Counted from the stretch's first letter, positions 44,902 to 54,563 are shown. The stretch: DNA of 64,000 nucleotides from Candidatus Thalassolituus haligoni (GCF_041222825.1 NZ_CP139482.1:3725501-3789500), one strand, 5' to 3'. The notes: generated by a model from the letters alone, not told the origin. Made by a program: numbers and translations.

Positions 44902-45229
44902 AATTTCTCTTTAGGTGCTTAACAGTTTATTAGTGCGCATGCGCGGTTTCTGGGCAAGTCGGTTTCTGGGAAATCACCGTAACTACTTGAATAATAGGAA
45001 GTAAAATCCATTTCCAGATCAGTCCATTCTGTGAAAGCGAGCATGCGCATTAACTCCTTTGCGCCTTGCGCATTAATCTGTAAACCTGCGCAACAAATTT
45101 CCGTGTATCAATGCCTTAACGATAACAACGTCCGGGAAAGCGCGCAAGGCTTCTGAAAAAGCGCGCATTGATTTGGGCAAACTTTCAATTATACTGGATA
45201 TGCACACACATCAGATCAAGGAGTGATCA
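44902..45229. other. attI and promoter region of the integron
   Basis: Between the first cassette and the intI start. GCTTAAC at 44917-44923 is the likely attI/cassette junction. The rest has repeated GCGCAT/GCGCATTAA words and a direct repeat CGGTTTCTGGG at about 44946 and 44963. The Pc promoter should read leftward from here. Exact attI and Pc positions cannot be fixed by eye. Confidence 0.5.
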
Positions 45230-45515
45230 ATGACTTCCAGCCCCTTTCTCAATGACATTCGCCGCTTTATGCGCACCCGCGGCTACAGCCTGCGAACCGA
45301 GAAAACCTATGTTTACTGGATTCGGTTCTTTATCGTTACCAAAAGCGGAGACATCCCAAAGAGATAGGGGCTGCTGAGGTGGTGCAGTTTCTGGGGTTTC
45401 TGGCGAATGATCGTCATGTCTCGGTCAATACTCAGAAGCTGGCCTTGAATGCGTTGGCGTTTCTCTATAACACGTATCTGGAATTGCCTCTGGGAGGCAG
45501 CCCCTCCCTCCTACC
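45230..45515 (+). pseudogene. Integron integrase intI, frameshifted and truncated
   Basis: The reading frame begins with FLNDIRRFMRTRGYSLRTEKTYVYWIRFFI, the N-terminal core-binding domain of IntI, with AAGGAG upstream. A one-base loss near 45325 shifts the frame and ends at a TAG at 45365-45367. The other frame then continues as RRHPKEIGAAEVVQFLGFL and NALAFLYNTYLELPLG. All of the catalytic domain is missing; an IS remnant follows at 45545. It is divergent from the cassettes, as in normal integrons. Confidence 0.9.
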
Positions 45516-45544
45516 CATCTACCCTTGTTGATCTGGCATTACGT

Positions 45545-45926
45545 GATAGCAGGCTGTTGAAATTCTTATTCGCTTCGCCGACAGAAGCTTTTCAACCCGA
45601 TAATTCACGCTTATCTGGTTGTTTTCTGAGTGGTTTTTCCGCTGGAAGCAGGATTCTCCACCCTGTTTCCGGTCTTCAGACGGATTGACCCTGTAGCTTT
45701 GCCATTCGCACCAGGTTGTAGGCCATCATGGTCATCTCAAGAACGCTGTTGACCTTCGCCAGTCCTTTCACTTTTAACTGCCGTAGCTGGCCGACGGTCT
45801 TGCCCCAGCCGAAGGGTTCTTCGACGCGTTTACGCACAATCTGACTGGCGGCATATCCCGCTTTATGACTGGTTCGACCATCGATCGCTGAGCCGCCGGG
45901 CCGTTTGTCATTGCGGGCAACATGGG
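45545..45926 (-). pseudogene. IS5-type transposase C-terminal remnant (copy 2)
   Basis: Starting with TAGCAGGC-GTTGAAATTC like copy 1. The minus strand encodes the C-terminal end (DKRPGGSAIDGRTSHKAGY, VRKRVEEPFGWGKTVGQ, LEMTMMAYNLVRMAKLQG) with stop at 45676. The rest of the transposase is lost where a MITE half copy abuts. Same orientation as copy 1. Confidence 0.8.
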
Positions 45927-46012
45927 GCGAATAGTGGTTCTATTTAACCAGAATTTGCTCAGAAAAGAGCCAGATTCAGCTTTTCCGCAGTAGAGCAGCC
46001 CTAAGCCCGACG
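45927..46012. mobile_element. MITE-like element, half copy C (inverted)
   Basis: The sequence GTGGTTCTATTTAACCAG...GAGCCAGATTCAGCTTTTC is the reverse complement of the first half of the element at 33174. The inner end stops where the IS remnant begins, so this is a truncated insertion. Confidence 0.7.
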
Positions 46013-46044
46013 GCCAGGATAGCGATCCAGGCTGAATCGACTCC

Positions 46045-47133
46045 CTAACGGGTCAGATAAAGACGAGGAACACGCCGGGTAATCCCGGTAAACAGATGGT
46101 AGGAAATGGTATCGCAGCAGGCCGCCACCTCATTGGCATCCAGCTGCAAGCCCCAGAATTCAACGGGGTTACCCAGTGCAGCAGCAGCAACCTCGGTCAG
46201 GTCAACGGTCAGCATATCCATCGATACCCGCCCCAGTAGCCGGGTGCGCTGGCCGTTAACCATCAGCGGCGTACCTTCCCGTGCCTGACGCGGATAACCA
46301 TCGGCATACCCCATGGCAACGGTACCCACCAGAGTCGGTTTATTGGCGACAAAGCGGCTGCCATAGCCGACACTTTCACCGATCGGAACCCAGCGAGTGG
46401 CAATGACTTCTGATACCAGCGACATCGCAGGTTGCAGCTGTTGTGCGACCTCGTCAGGGAATGCCAGCGGCGATGAGCCGTACAACATAATGCCAGGCCG
46501 CTGCCACTGTTGACGGGCGGCGGGATGCGCCATCAGAGCGGCCGAATTAGCCACACTGATATCCAGATCCAGTCCCTGCCTAGCCGCCGCAAGACCAGCC
46601 AGCTGGGTGCTGACATCCACCCCCGGAGCCACCAAACAATCAGCATTGGCGAAGTGCGTCATCAGCGTGACACGCCCCACCTGTGGCAACGCCAGCAATT
46701 GCTGACAAGCACCAGCCACCTCCTCCAGCGCAAAGCCCAGGCGGTGCATACCGGTATCCACTTTCAGCCAGATATTCAGAGGCCTGGAAAAGCAAGTCTC
46801 CGCCACTGCGCTGATCTGATCGGGTCGATGAATCGCCGTCCAGAAATTCTGCTCAGCAATCACCGGCAATTCGTCATTACTGAAAAAACCTTCCAGCAAC
46901 AACACCGGCTGAGTCAACCCGGCCGCGCGCAACTCCAGCGCTTCTTCAATACACGCGACCGCAAACGCAGGCGCATAAGGTGCCAGCGCCTGAGCCACCC
47001 GGACAACCCCATGGCCGTAGGCATCCGCCTTGACCACCGCCAGTGCCTGACCAGCAGGATGTAACGAACACGCCAACTGATAATTGGCAACAATATGATC
47101 CAGATGAATCCGGGCCTGCGCAGGACGAGACAT
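46045..47133 (-). CDS. alr: Alanine racemase
   Basis: A 362-residue PLP racemase. PLP Lys35 is in AVVKADAYGHG, and catalytic Tyr is in VGYGSRF; the C-terminal beta domain follows. ATG 47133 has GGAG eight bases upstream. It is the last gene of the dadA-ridA-alr run, so it probably works as the catabolic racemase (DadX) that feeds D-alanine to DadA. Confidence 0.94.
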   Translation of the reverse strand: MSRPAQARIHLDHIVANYQLACSLHPAGQALAVVKADAYGHGVVRVAQALAPYAPAFAVACIEEALELRAAGLTQPVLLLEGFFSNDELPVIAEQNFWTAIHRPDQISAVAETCFSRPLNIWLKVDTGMHRLGFALEEVAGACQQLLALPQVGRVTLMTHFANADCLVAPGVDVSTQLAGLAAARQGLDLDISVANSAALMAHPAARQQWQRPGIMLYGSSPLAFPDEVAQQLQPAMSLVSEVIATRWVPIGESVGYGSRFVANKPTLVGTVAMGYADGYPRQAREGTPLMVNGQRTRLLGRVSMDMLTVDLTEVAAAALGNPVEFWGLQLDANEVAACCDTISYHLFTGITRRVPRLYLTR

Positions 47134-47163
47134 GCTTACCACTCCACAGCGTCGATCTGGCGC

Positions 47164-47547
47164 TTACAGCGCCAGAATCGCCTCAACTTCAATATCAGCT
47201 GCTTTTGGCAGCGCCTTGACCGCATATGCAGCGCGGGCCGGGTACGGCTCGTCAAAATAGCGGGCCATCACTTCGTTCACTTGCGGGAAAAAGCTCATAT
47301 CCGACAGCAAAATAGTCAGCTTGGCGGCATCATTCAACGAACCGCCCGCCGCTTCAGCCACGGCTTTCAGGTTCTCGAACACCTGTACAGCCTGGGCTTC
47401 AAACGACTCGGTAACCATTTCCATGGTTTCCGGGTTCAGCGGAATCTGACCTGACATATATAGGGTGTTACCCACCTGAACCGCCTGCGAATAGGTGCCA
47501 ATAGCGGCCGGGGCCTTGCTGGTCGAAATAATCTGTTTGTTGCTCAT
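47164..47547 (-). CDS. ridA: RidA family reactive imine deaminase
   Basis: A 127-residue protein: [30 protein letters not shown], then [13 protein letters not shown] and the [23 protein letters not shown] end with the catalytic Arg. It removes 2-aminoacrylate/imine by-products, which fits its place after an amino-acid dehydrogenase. ATG 47547 with GAGG five bases upstream. Confidence 0.95.
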   Translation of the reverse strand: MSNKQIISTSKAPAAIGTYSQAVQVGNTLYMSGQIPLNPETMEMVTESFEAQAVQVFENLKAVAEAAGGSLNDAAKLTILLSDMSFFPQVNEVMARYFDEPYPARAAYAVKALPKAADIEVEAILAL

Positions 47548-47565
47548 AAAAACCTCATTATTCAT

Positions 47566-47846
47566 TGAATCACGTCCAGGCGGGTCGCCGGACGCGCGGG
47601 TAAGTAAATAGTACTGCCGCCGGGGGGCATCCCAAACGATCGCGAGAAAAAAAGTCTCGTCGTGTTCGGGAGTATCCGGAACCAGGGGGCGTTCTCAATT
47701 ATTTGCCACGGCCTGTCAGGAGGATAAATCCCGTCAGGCAAGGCGTTGGACGCCGAGAATGACGCATCTTTTTCAAGTCCAATAACACCGCACTGGACGG
47801 CGGCAACCCGCGTCCTGCGGGGGCTGCCGGATTAAATAGATGCCCC
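47566..47846 (-). other. Gap between dadA and ridA with hairpins
   Basis: 281 bp without a gene. GCCTGACGGGA paired with an imperfect TCCTGACAGGC (about 47709-47740) and the GC-rich CCCGC-aggac-GCGGG stem (about 47806-47823) lie after the dadA stop. They may attenuate transcription into ridA-alr. Confidence 0.35.
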
Positions 47847-49103
47847 CTAAAGATACCGATGTACCGACAATCCTTCTGCACTGATTTCGGTATCACGTTC
47901 ATTCATAATATCCGCCAATAAACGCGCCGAACCTTGCGACATGGTCCACCCCAACGTGCCGTGGCCCGTATTCAGATACAGGTTGTTGAAGGGTGTTTTG
48001 CCAATCACCGGCACGCTGTCTGGTGTCATTGGCCGCAAGCCACACCAGAACTCCGCCTGCTCCAGATCACCGGCACCCGGAAACAAGTCACTGACGACGA
48101 AATCCGCAGCCTTGCGACGGCTCTCTTTCAGACTCAGGTCAAACGAGGCAATCTCAGCCGTACCACCAACACGAATACGTTCATCAAAACGCGTTACCGC
48201 CACCTTGAATTCTTCATCCATCACCGTGGACTGCGGTGCCTTGCTTTCATCCAGCAGCGGCAACGTCAGTGAATAACCCTTGATCGGATAGATCGGCAAC
48301 TTGATGCCCAGCGGATTCACCAGCATCGGTGAGTAACTGCCCATGGCCACCACATACTTGTCAGCCGTCAGACGACCGTTAGAAGTCACCACGCCACGCA
48401 CTTCACCGCCGGATGCTTCCAGCCCCTTGACCTCGGTGTCCATCATAAAAGTCACCCCCAGCGTACGGCAGGCATCCGCCAGCCCCTGGGTAAACTTGCG
48501 GCAATCACCAGTGCCATCGTTGGGGAACATCAAGCCGCCGACAAACTTTTCCGCCACATTTGCCAACGCTGGCTCATGCTGGATACAGGTCGCGTGATCA
48601 ATCACCCGATGCTCAACACCGCACTCACGCAGCGATTCGAGATCCGCCCCGATGGAATCCATTTTTTCCTGATTACGGAACAGCTCAATCGTGCCCTGAT
48701 GACGCTGATCGTAATGAATCGGGCAATCTTGCTGCAGTTGCTCAAAACAGATACGGCTGTACTCGGAAATCCGCAGCATGCGGTTCTTGTTGAGCCGATA
48801 GGCATCCTCGGTACACTGGCCCAGCATTTTCAGCATCCAGGCCGAGGTATTCACATTCAACGCCGACGGACTGACCATAATTGGTGCCAGATCCTGCAGC
48901 ATCCATTTGATCGCCTTGAACGGAATACCCGGTGCCGCCCACGGATTGGTATAACCGTAAGACAACATGCCAGCATTACCGTAACTGGTTTCATCTGCCA
49001 CGCCAGCCCGACGCTCAACCACGGTGACGTCATGACCAGACCTGGCCAGATACCAGGCAGACGAGACACCCAACACACCGGCACCCAACACCAGAATTTT
49101 CAT
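47847..49103 (-). CDS. dadA: D-amino acid dehydrogenase small subunit
   Basis: A 418-residue FAD enzyme of the DAO family, membrane-associated, that oxidises D-alanine to pyruvate and ammonia. N-terminal FAD motif VLGAGVLGVSSAWYLARSGHDVTVVER, then ETSYGNAGMLSYGYTNPWAAPG, and the C-terminal NTGHGTLGWTMSQGSARL. ATG 49103 is used; GTG 49118 is less likely. Divergent from an Lrp regulator. Confidence 0.95.
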   Translation of the reverse strand: MKILVLGAGVLGVSSAWYLARSGHDVTVVERRAGVADETSYGNAGMLSYGYTNPWAAPGIPFKAIKWMLQDLAPIMVSPSALNVNTSAWMLKMLGQCTEDAYRLNKNRMLRISEYSRICFEQLQQDCPIHYDQRHQGTIELFRNQEKMDSIGADLESLRECGVEHRVIDHATCIQHEPALANVAEKFVGGLMFPNDGTGDCRKFTQGLADACRTLGVTFMMDTEVKGLEASGGEVRGVVTSNGRLTADKYVVAMGSYSPMLVNPLGIKLPIYPIKGYSLTLPLLDESKAPQSTVMDEEFKVAVTRFDERIRVGGTAEIASFDLSLKESRRKAADFVVSDLFPGAGDLEQAEFWCGLRPMTPDSVPVIGKTPFNNLYLNTGHGTLGWTMSQGSARLLADIMNERDTEISAEGLSVHRYL

Positions 49104-49337
49104 AACGACCACCCTCACAACGCCACAAAGTCCGACGAGCAGTTCCAGGCTGATATTTCAACCTATTAGCGGAAAACGCTGCCATGTTTAATAGTGAAAT
49201 TCTAGCCAAAACCCTATAGAAAAAGCCTTTGAAGTTCGCTTAAATACAGAATATTTCACTACACATTAAAGAAATTACAGAAGATACAGCCAAATCAATG
49301 CCATTTATGACAGTCCAATTCCAGGGAGATCAACCTC

Positions 49338-49832
49338 ATGGCAACAACCAGCGACAATAAAAGAAGACCACTGGACAGACTCGACCGCCGAATTCTGCAA
49401 GAACTGCAACAAGATGGCCGCATCAGCTACGTCGACCTCGCCGAACGAGTTGGCCTCAGCTCCACCCCGTGTATCGAACGGGTCAAACGGCTGGAAAAAG
49501 ACGGCTATATCGAAGGCTATTACGCCCGGCTGAATCCGGCGTTGCTGGGCTATGGCATGCTGGTCTTTGTCGAAATTTCGTTATCTTACCAATCGCCGGA
49601 TGCCTTCCAGAAGTTTAATAAGGCCGTCGGCACCCTGCCCTACCTGTTGGAATGCCATCTCGTCTCCGGCGATGCCGACTACCTGATCAAGGCCCGCATC
49701 AACGACATGTCGGAATACCGCGCACTGCTTGGCGATATGCTATTGACCTTGCCAGGAGTGAAAAACTCCAAAAGCTATATCGTCATGGAAGAGGTCAAGG
49801 AAACCGCCCAGTTACCAGTGAAGCAAGGATAA
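49338..49832 (+). CDS. Lrp/AsnC regulator of the dad operon
   Basis: A 164-residue Lrp-type protein: HTH LDRLDRRILQELQQDGRISYVDLAERVGLSSTPCIERVKRLEKDGYIEGY-type, then RAM ligand domain (LLECHLVSGDADYLIKARI, LPGVKNSKSYIVMEEVK). It is divergent from dadA, the position of DadR/Lrp in Pseudomonas; alanine-dependent activation is inferred. Confidence 0.93.
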   Translation: MATTSDNKRRPLDRLDRRILQELQQDGRISYVDLAERVGLSSTPCIERVKRLEKDGYIEGYYARLNPALLGYGMLVFVEISLSYQSPDAFQKFNKAVGTLPYLLECHLVSGDADYLIKARINDMSEYRALLGDMLLTLPGVKNSKSYIVMEEVKETAQLPVKQG

Positions 49833-49877
49833 GGTACTCTCCGCTATCGCTTTACTCGTTGTTGCAGGAGGGTGCTG

Positions 49878-50453
49878 ATGGATGTTCGCAGAGAAAAAAG
49901 TCGTGAAAAGTTGAGGCATGCACTGGCCGAGCTGCTCCGTGAGCAGTCGCTGGAACAGATCAGTATTGAACAGATTACGGATAAGGCCGGTGTTACCCGC
50001 CCGACCTTTTATTCCAATTATCAAAGCCGCCAGGACATTATTATCGAGCACGTTGAACATTGGCTGGCGCGCCGGGAAACGCTGTTTCAGGCGTTTCTGG
50101 AAGATCAGCAAACTCCGGAACCCGATCGGCTGGTCGCCTTTATCGAGCATCTGCTGAACACCCTCAGCCCCGACGATACCTTGCTACAGCTGGCACTTTC
50201 CGGTCGCGCCGGAGAGCAGGCCTTACAGCGGGTCACCAATCAAAATACCGACTTCTTTCGCCGCCGGGCCAGTCGCAGCTTTAACGAACCGCCGACAGAA
50301 GACGACATCCTGTTGATCTCGACCTTTTACGGCTCCGCCACCATCGGGATTATCTCCGGCGTTATCTCCGGCAAGATCACCCAGCAACCGGCCGACCTTG
50401 CACGACAGTTGGCCGCTATGATCTACAACGGCATTGGCCATCGCTTGTATTAA
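49878..50453 (+). CDS. TetR-family regulator
   Basis: A 191-residue protein with N-terminal HTH (REKLRHALAELLREQSLEQISIEQITDKAGVTRPTFYSNYQSRQDII) and a helical C-terminal ligand domain. AGGAGG seven bases before the ATG. No clear target gene; it may autoregulate. Adjacent genes do not suggest a ligand. Confidence 0.88.
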   Translation: MDVRREKSREKLRHALAELLREQSLEQISIEQITDKAGVTRPTFYSNYQSRQDIIIEHVEHWLARRETLFQAFLEDQQTPEPDRLVAFIEHLLNTLSPDDTLLQLALSGRAGEQALQRVTNQNTDFFRRRASRSFNEPPTEDDILLISTFYGSATIGIISGVISGKITQQPADLARQLAAMIYNGIGHRLY

Positions 50454-50599
50454 GATGATTCCTCAAACCAACAACATCTTTTAAATCAGCCTGATTGCTG
50501 GCAGCAGAATCGTCGGGGGTATTTTCGTGGTGAATCGATGCATACTCGGCTTATACCAACACATCCACCGATCCGCTCCAGCCACCTTGAGAATCCCTT

Positions 50600-50890
50600 A
50601 TGCAGCTCGATAAAGCGAAAAAACGCATCGCCAAAAAAGTCAAACGAGGGTTTCAGGGTTATCCACTGATTGCCATAACCTATTTTGGCAGCACCACCGA
50701 CCAGGCTGACGAAGTGTCGGTCACCTTGACGCTGGAAGAAGGTGCAGAAGCACTGGAAGAGCGTTTCAAAAGCACCGATGATGCCCGCGAAAATGCGACC
50801 ATCCAGTCTGCGCTGGTCAAAATCATCGAACGCACAGACTGCAAGACGCTACAGGAAAACCCTGATGTTACTCTGGTTCCAGCGCCATGA
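50600..50890 (+). CDS. Conserved-looking hypothetical protein, 96 aa
   Basis: A small soluble protein, N-terminus very basic (LDKAKKRIAKKVKRGFQGYP), then a beta-alpha layout (LIAITYFGSTTDQADEVSVTLTLEEGAE). No known motif. Coding looks real from regular codon use and a plausible start; function unknown. Confidence 0.6.
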   Translation: MQLDKAKKRIAKKVKRGFQGYPLIAITYFGSTTDQADEVSVTLTLEEGAEALEERFKSTDDARENATIQSALVKIIERTDCKTLQENPDVTLVPAP

Positions 50891-50943
50891 CCTATCTGGC
50901 ACGACGTTGTTGAATACGCACGCTATCGAGGTGTTTTAGTACC

Positions 50944-51885
50944 ATGACGATCAAACACTCCCTGGGACAGCTGGGGGATTACGAGATCAAACAACTCAAG
51001 GTGTTCAAGGCCGTCACCGAATGTGGTGGCTTCAGTGCCGCCGAGGCGCTACTGAATATCAGCCGCCCGACCATCAGTATTCATATTGCCAATCTGGAAT
51101 CGCGGCTGAACCTGACCCTGTGTCGCCGAGGCCGTGGTGGTTTTGCCCTGACCCGTGAAGGGGAAGTCGTCTACCAACAAACCCGGCAGTTGCTCGAAGC
51201 GCTGGAAGGGTTCCGTAATACCATCAACAACCTCAGTTCAACGCCATCGGGGAAATTACGGGTCGCCCTCAGCGATTCCTTCGCCAACGACCCGCGCTGC
51301 GATTTTGCCACCATCATTAATCACTACGCCCGCCAGGCACCGGATGTGGAAGTCACCGTCGATGTTGCCCATATGGTCGAGATGGAACGCAAGGTACTGA
51401 ACGACGAACTGGATCTGGCCTTTATCCCGTATCACAGACACTTGGAAGGACTGGACTATATTCATCTGTTCAGCGATCGCTGCTACCTCTATTGCGGTGC
51501 CAGCCACCCACTGTTTGCTGAAGAGGACAGCCGTATCAGTGCAGCACAAATCAACGCCATCCCACTGGTACATGCAGGCCTGCAACCTCATGAAGAGGTT
51601 TACCAGCAAATATCCGAGATGAACCTGGCGGCTATTTCCTATCATTACGAAACCCGGGTAGCGCTGATATTGTCCGGTATTTACGGCTCATTCCTGCCAG
51701 AGAACATCGCCCAGCCCTATGCCAAGACAGGCCAGCTACGTGCCCTCTGCCCGCAAACCCGGCACTACTCCCTCGGCGTCGCCGTCATCAGCAAACGCAG
51801 TACCCAGCCCAACCGCGCCCGCTCGCTTTTTATTCAAACCGTGCGGGCCTTGCATCGCCATGGCAAACCGGATGCTCCCTACTGA
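50944..51885 (+). CDS. LysR-family regulator
   Basis: A 313-residue LysR protein. HTH residues 12-75 (QLKVFKAVTECGGFSAAEALLNISRPTISIHIANLESRLNLTLCRRGRGGFALT), and periplasmic-binding-like effector domain after residue 95 (GKLRVALSDSFANDP). Immediately upstream of the aldehyde dehydrogenase on the same strand, which may be its target. Confidence 0.92.
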   Translation: MTIKHSLGQLGDYEIKQLKVFKAVTECGGFSAAEALLNISRPTISIHIANLESRLNLTLCRRGRGGFALTREGEVVYQQTRQLLEALEGFRNTINNLSSTPSGKLRVALSDSFANDPRCDFATIINHYARQAPDVEVTVDVAHMVEMERKVLNDELDLAFIPYHRHLEGLDYIHLFSDRCYLYCGASHPLFAEEDSRISAAQINAIPLVHAGLQPHEEVYQQISEMNLAAISYHYETRVALILSGIYGSFLPENIAQPYAKTGQLRALCPQTRHYSLGVAVISKRSTQPNRARSLFIQTVRALHRHGKPDAPY

Positions 51886-52084
51886 AACGCGCCAAGTGCT
51901 CTATGGCCGTTTGGATCGACGCAGAACGGCTTGATCCGCCAACGCGGACAAGGGCTTGGTAGTCAGAGGAACGATTTCCCGGAACAACCCCCGGAACAAC
52001 CCCTGAAACTACCCATCAGGATATATACCGCTGGCGCCATGCCTGGCGCACAATCCCCGTAATAACGATGCCCCGGAGACTTCG

Positions 52085-53593
52085 ATGAGCGAGAACCAGA
52101 CCAGCCTGAACAGTTGCGCCACCTGGACCGAAAAAGCCAGCCAAATCACCATTCCTGCTCACTCCTGGGTGAATGGCAAGCCGGTGGCCGCACTCAGTGG
52201 TGCAACACAAACCTGTTTCAACCCGGCAACCGGGGCGGTACTGGCGGAGCTGCCCGACAACGCACCGGAAGATGCCGACGCCGCCGTCCGGGTCGCACGC
52301 CATACTTTTAATAGCGGTGTCTGGTCGGCGATGGCCCCCAAGGATCGCAAACGGATTCTGCTGCGTTGGGCCGATTTGATCGAACAGCACCAGCACGAGA
52401 TCGCCCTGCTGGAAACCCTCGACGTCGGCAAACCCATCAGCGACACCCTGAATATCGACGTCCCCAGCGCAGTGAATACCATCCGCTGGACGGCGGAAGC
52501 CATCGACAAGATCTACGGCGAAATCGCGCCGACGGCTGCCGGTACGCTGGCGCTGATCCAGCGCCTGCCGCTGGGGGTCGTGCTGGCGATTGTGCCGTGG
52601 AACTTTCCGCTCTCGACCACCGCCTGGAAACTGGCACCGGCATTGGCGGCAGGTAACTCGGTGATCCTCAAACCCGACCCCAAAACCCCGCTGACAGCAC
52701 TGCAGCTGGCAGCACTGGCCACTGAGGCAGGCTTGCCCGACGGCGTGCTAAACGTCTTACCCGGCGATGGTATCAATCTGGGTCAACACCTGTCCCTGCA
52801 CCCGGATATCGATGGCCAGACCTTTACCGGCAGCACTGCGGTCGGCAAGTTACTGATGCAGTACGCTGGCCAAAGTAACCTCAAACGCACTTTTCTGGAG
52901 CTGGGCGGCAAAAGTGCCAATATTGTGTTTGCTGATGCCGATCTCGATAAAGCCGCGTTATGGGCAGCGGTGGCCGGATTCTACAACTGTGGCCAAACCT
53001 GTACCGCCGGTACTCGCCTGCTGATTCAGCAGTCTGTTTACGATGAGGTGATCGAACGGGTGATCGAAAACAGCCAGAGCTGGACACCGGGCAACCCGCT
53101 CGACCCGGATACCCGCATGGGAGCCGTGATCGACCAGAACCAGATCAATACCATTCAGAAATACATTCAGATTGGCCAGCAGGAAGGGGCCAGGCTGGTA
53201 CTGGGTGGCAAGCCAGTGGCAGACTCCGGCTCCAACGGCTGTTTCCATCAGGCCACACTGTTTGCCGATGTTGATAACAACATGACCATCGCGCAGGAAG
53301 AAATCTTTGGCCCGGTGGTATCGGCCATTCCTTTCAAGGATGCCGCCGACGCGATCCGCATTGCCAACGACTCCCGTTATGGGCTGGCCGGTGCGGTCTG
53401 GAGCCAGAACATCAGCACGGCGCTGAGCGTCGCTAACGGCGTGCGTACTGGCACCATGGGGGTAAACAATTATTTTGGCGGCGATATCACCGTGCCGTTT
53501 GGTGGCTTCGGTGAATCCGGTAATGGCCGGGACAAGTCTCTGCATGCGCTGAATGATTACAGCGAGTTAAAAACGACCTGGATTGAGTACTGA
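52085..53593 (+). CDS. Aldehyde dehydrogenase (PuuC/gamma-aminobutyraldehyde-like)
   Basis: A 502-residue NAD(P)-dependent enzyme: NAD site PWNFPLSTTAWKLAPALAAGN, GSTAVGK, catalytic Glu in LELGGKSANIV, catalytic Cys in FYNCGQTCTAGTR, and NYFGGDITVPFGGFGESGNGRD. The pattern is that of polyamine-derived aldehyde dehydrogenases. Substrate inferred. A strong hairpin ends the gene. Confidence 0.92.
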   Translation: MSENQTSLNSCATWTEKASQITIPAHSWVNGKPVAALSGATQTCFNPATGAVLAELPDNAPEDADAAVRVARHTFNSGVWSAMAPKDRKRILLRWADLIEQHQHEIALLETLDVGKPISDTLNIDVPSAVNTIRWTAEAIDKIYGEIAPTAAGTLALIQRLPLGVVLAIVPWNFPLSTTAWKLAPALAAGNSVILKPDPKTPLTALQLAALATEAGLPDGVLNVLPGDGINLGQHLSLHPDIDGQTFTGSTAVGKLLMQYAGQSNLKRTFLELGGKSANIVFADADLDKAALWAAVAGFYNCGQTCTAGTRLLIQQSVYDEVIERVIENSQSWTPGNPLDPDTRMGAVIDQNQINTIQKYIQIGQQEGARLVLGGKPVADSGSNGCFHQATLFADVDNNMTIAQEEIFGPVVSAIPFKDAADAIRIANDSRYGLAGAVWSQNISTALSVANGVRTGTMGVNNYFGGDITVPFGGFGESGNGRDKSLHALNDYSELKTTWIEY

Positions 53594-53618
53594 TCTTTAG
53601 GGGCCAATGGCCTATTAC

Positions 53619-53649
53619 GATGACCCCCGGTATTTATCCGGGGGTCATC
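53619..53649. terminator. Bidirectional terminator hairpin
   Basis: A perfect 12-bp stem GATGACCCCCGG / CCGGGGGTCATC around a 7-nt AT-rich loop lies between the convergent aldehyde dehydrogenase and amidohydrolase genes. Confidence 0.75.
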
Positions 53650-53681
53650 CATCAATCAACTTATCTATCCATCAAGCCTGG

Positions 53682-54563
53682 CTATTTCATATAACCCAGC
53701 AGCTTGGCGGCATTTTCTTTCAGAATCAGAGGCCGTACTTCGTCCTTGATCTTGATTTTCTCGAAGTCACTGATCCAGCGATCCGGGGTAATCACCGGCC
53801 AGTCTGAGCCAAACAACATTTTGTGCTTCAGAATACTGTTGGCGTACTGGATAAAGATCGGCTGAAAGTACTTCGGCGACCAGCCCGACATGTCGATATA
53901 CACATTCGGTTTATGGGTCGCGACGGACAGCTGCTCTTCAATCCAGGGGAACGCCGGGTGAGCGGCAACAATCGGCATATCCGGGAAATCGGCCGCCACA
54001 TCATCCAGATACATGGGGTTGGAATACTTCAAGCGCATGTTCATGCCGCCATGAGCGCCAGCACCCACGCCGGTCTGGCCGGTGTGGAACAGGGCAATGG
54101 CACCTTCTTCGGCAATGGCTTCATACAACACATAAGCCGAACGATCGTTAGGGTAAAAACCCTGCATCGTTGGATGAAATTTAAAGCCTTTCACCCCAAA
54201 CTCACGTACCAGCCGACGGGCTTCACGGGCACCCAAACGGCCCTTGGCCGGATCGATAGAGGCAAACGGAATCAGAATATCGCTGTTTTCGGCACAGATA
54301 GCCGCCACTTCCTCGTTTTCATAACGCTTGAAGCCGGTTTCACGTTCCGCATCCACCGGAAAAATCACCGCCGCGATTTTTTTCTCGCGGTAGTAGCTGG
54401 CGGTGTCCTGAACGGTTGGCATCATATTGTGGCCAGCCGGGTTCTTGAAATACTTGGCGAAGTCTTCCTGAAACTGGTAGTAACCGTCATCCCGGTCACA
54501 GGTGCAGGGTTCTTCTGCGTGGGTATGGAAGTCGATGGCAATGATGTCGTCGATGTTAATCAT
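53682..54563 (-). CDS. Amidohydrolase-2 family metal-dependent hydrolase
   Basis: A 293-residue TIM-barrel enzyme: metal-binding DFHTHAEEP at the N-terminus, GVKGFKFHPTMQGFYPND, ALFHTGQTG, PIVAAHPAFPWIEE and LFGSDWPVITPDRW with the last Asp ligand. This is the family of decarboxylases and lactone hydrolases; the substrate is unknown. The upstream gap has a 15-bp tandem repeat. Confidence 0.9.
   Translation of the reverse strand: MINIDDIIAIDFHTHAEEPCTCDRDDGYYQFQEDFAKYFKNPAGHNMMPTVQDTASYYREKKIAAVIFPVDAERETGFKRYENEEVAAICAENSDILIPFASIDPAKGRLGAREARRLVREFGVKGFKFHPTMQGFYPNDRSAYVLYEAIAEEGAIALFHTGQTGVGAGAHGGMNMRLKYSNPMYLDDVAADFPDMPIVAAHPAFPWIEEQLSVATHKPNVYIDMSGWSPKYFQPIFIQYANSILKHKMLFGSDWPVITPDRWISDFEKIKIKDEVRPLILKENAAKLLGYMK

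Noticed and set aside
45192..45214. LexA box upstream of intI
   Set aside because: TACTGGATATGCACACACA resembles the start of a LexA site, but the second half CAG is not at the right distance.
45449..45688. 79-codon ORF across the intI/IS junction
   Set aside because: It is a chance join of intI and IS sequence.
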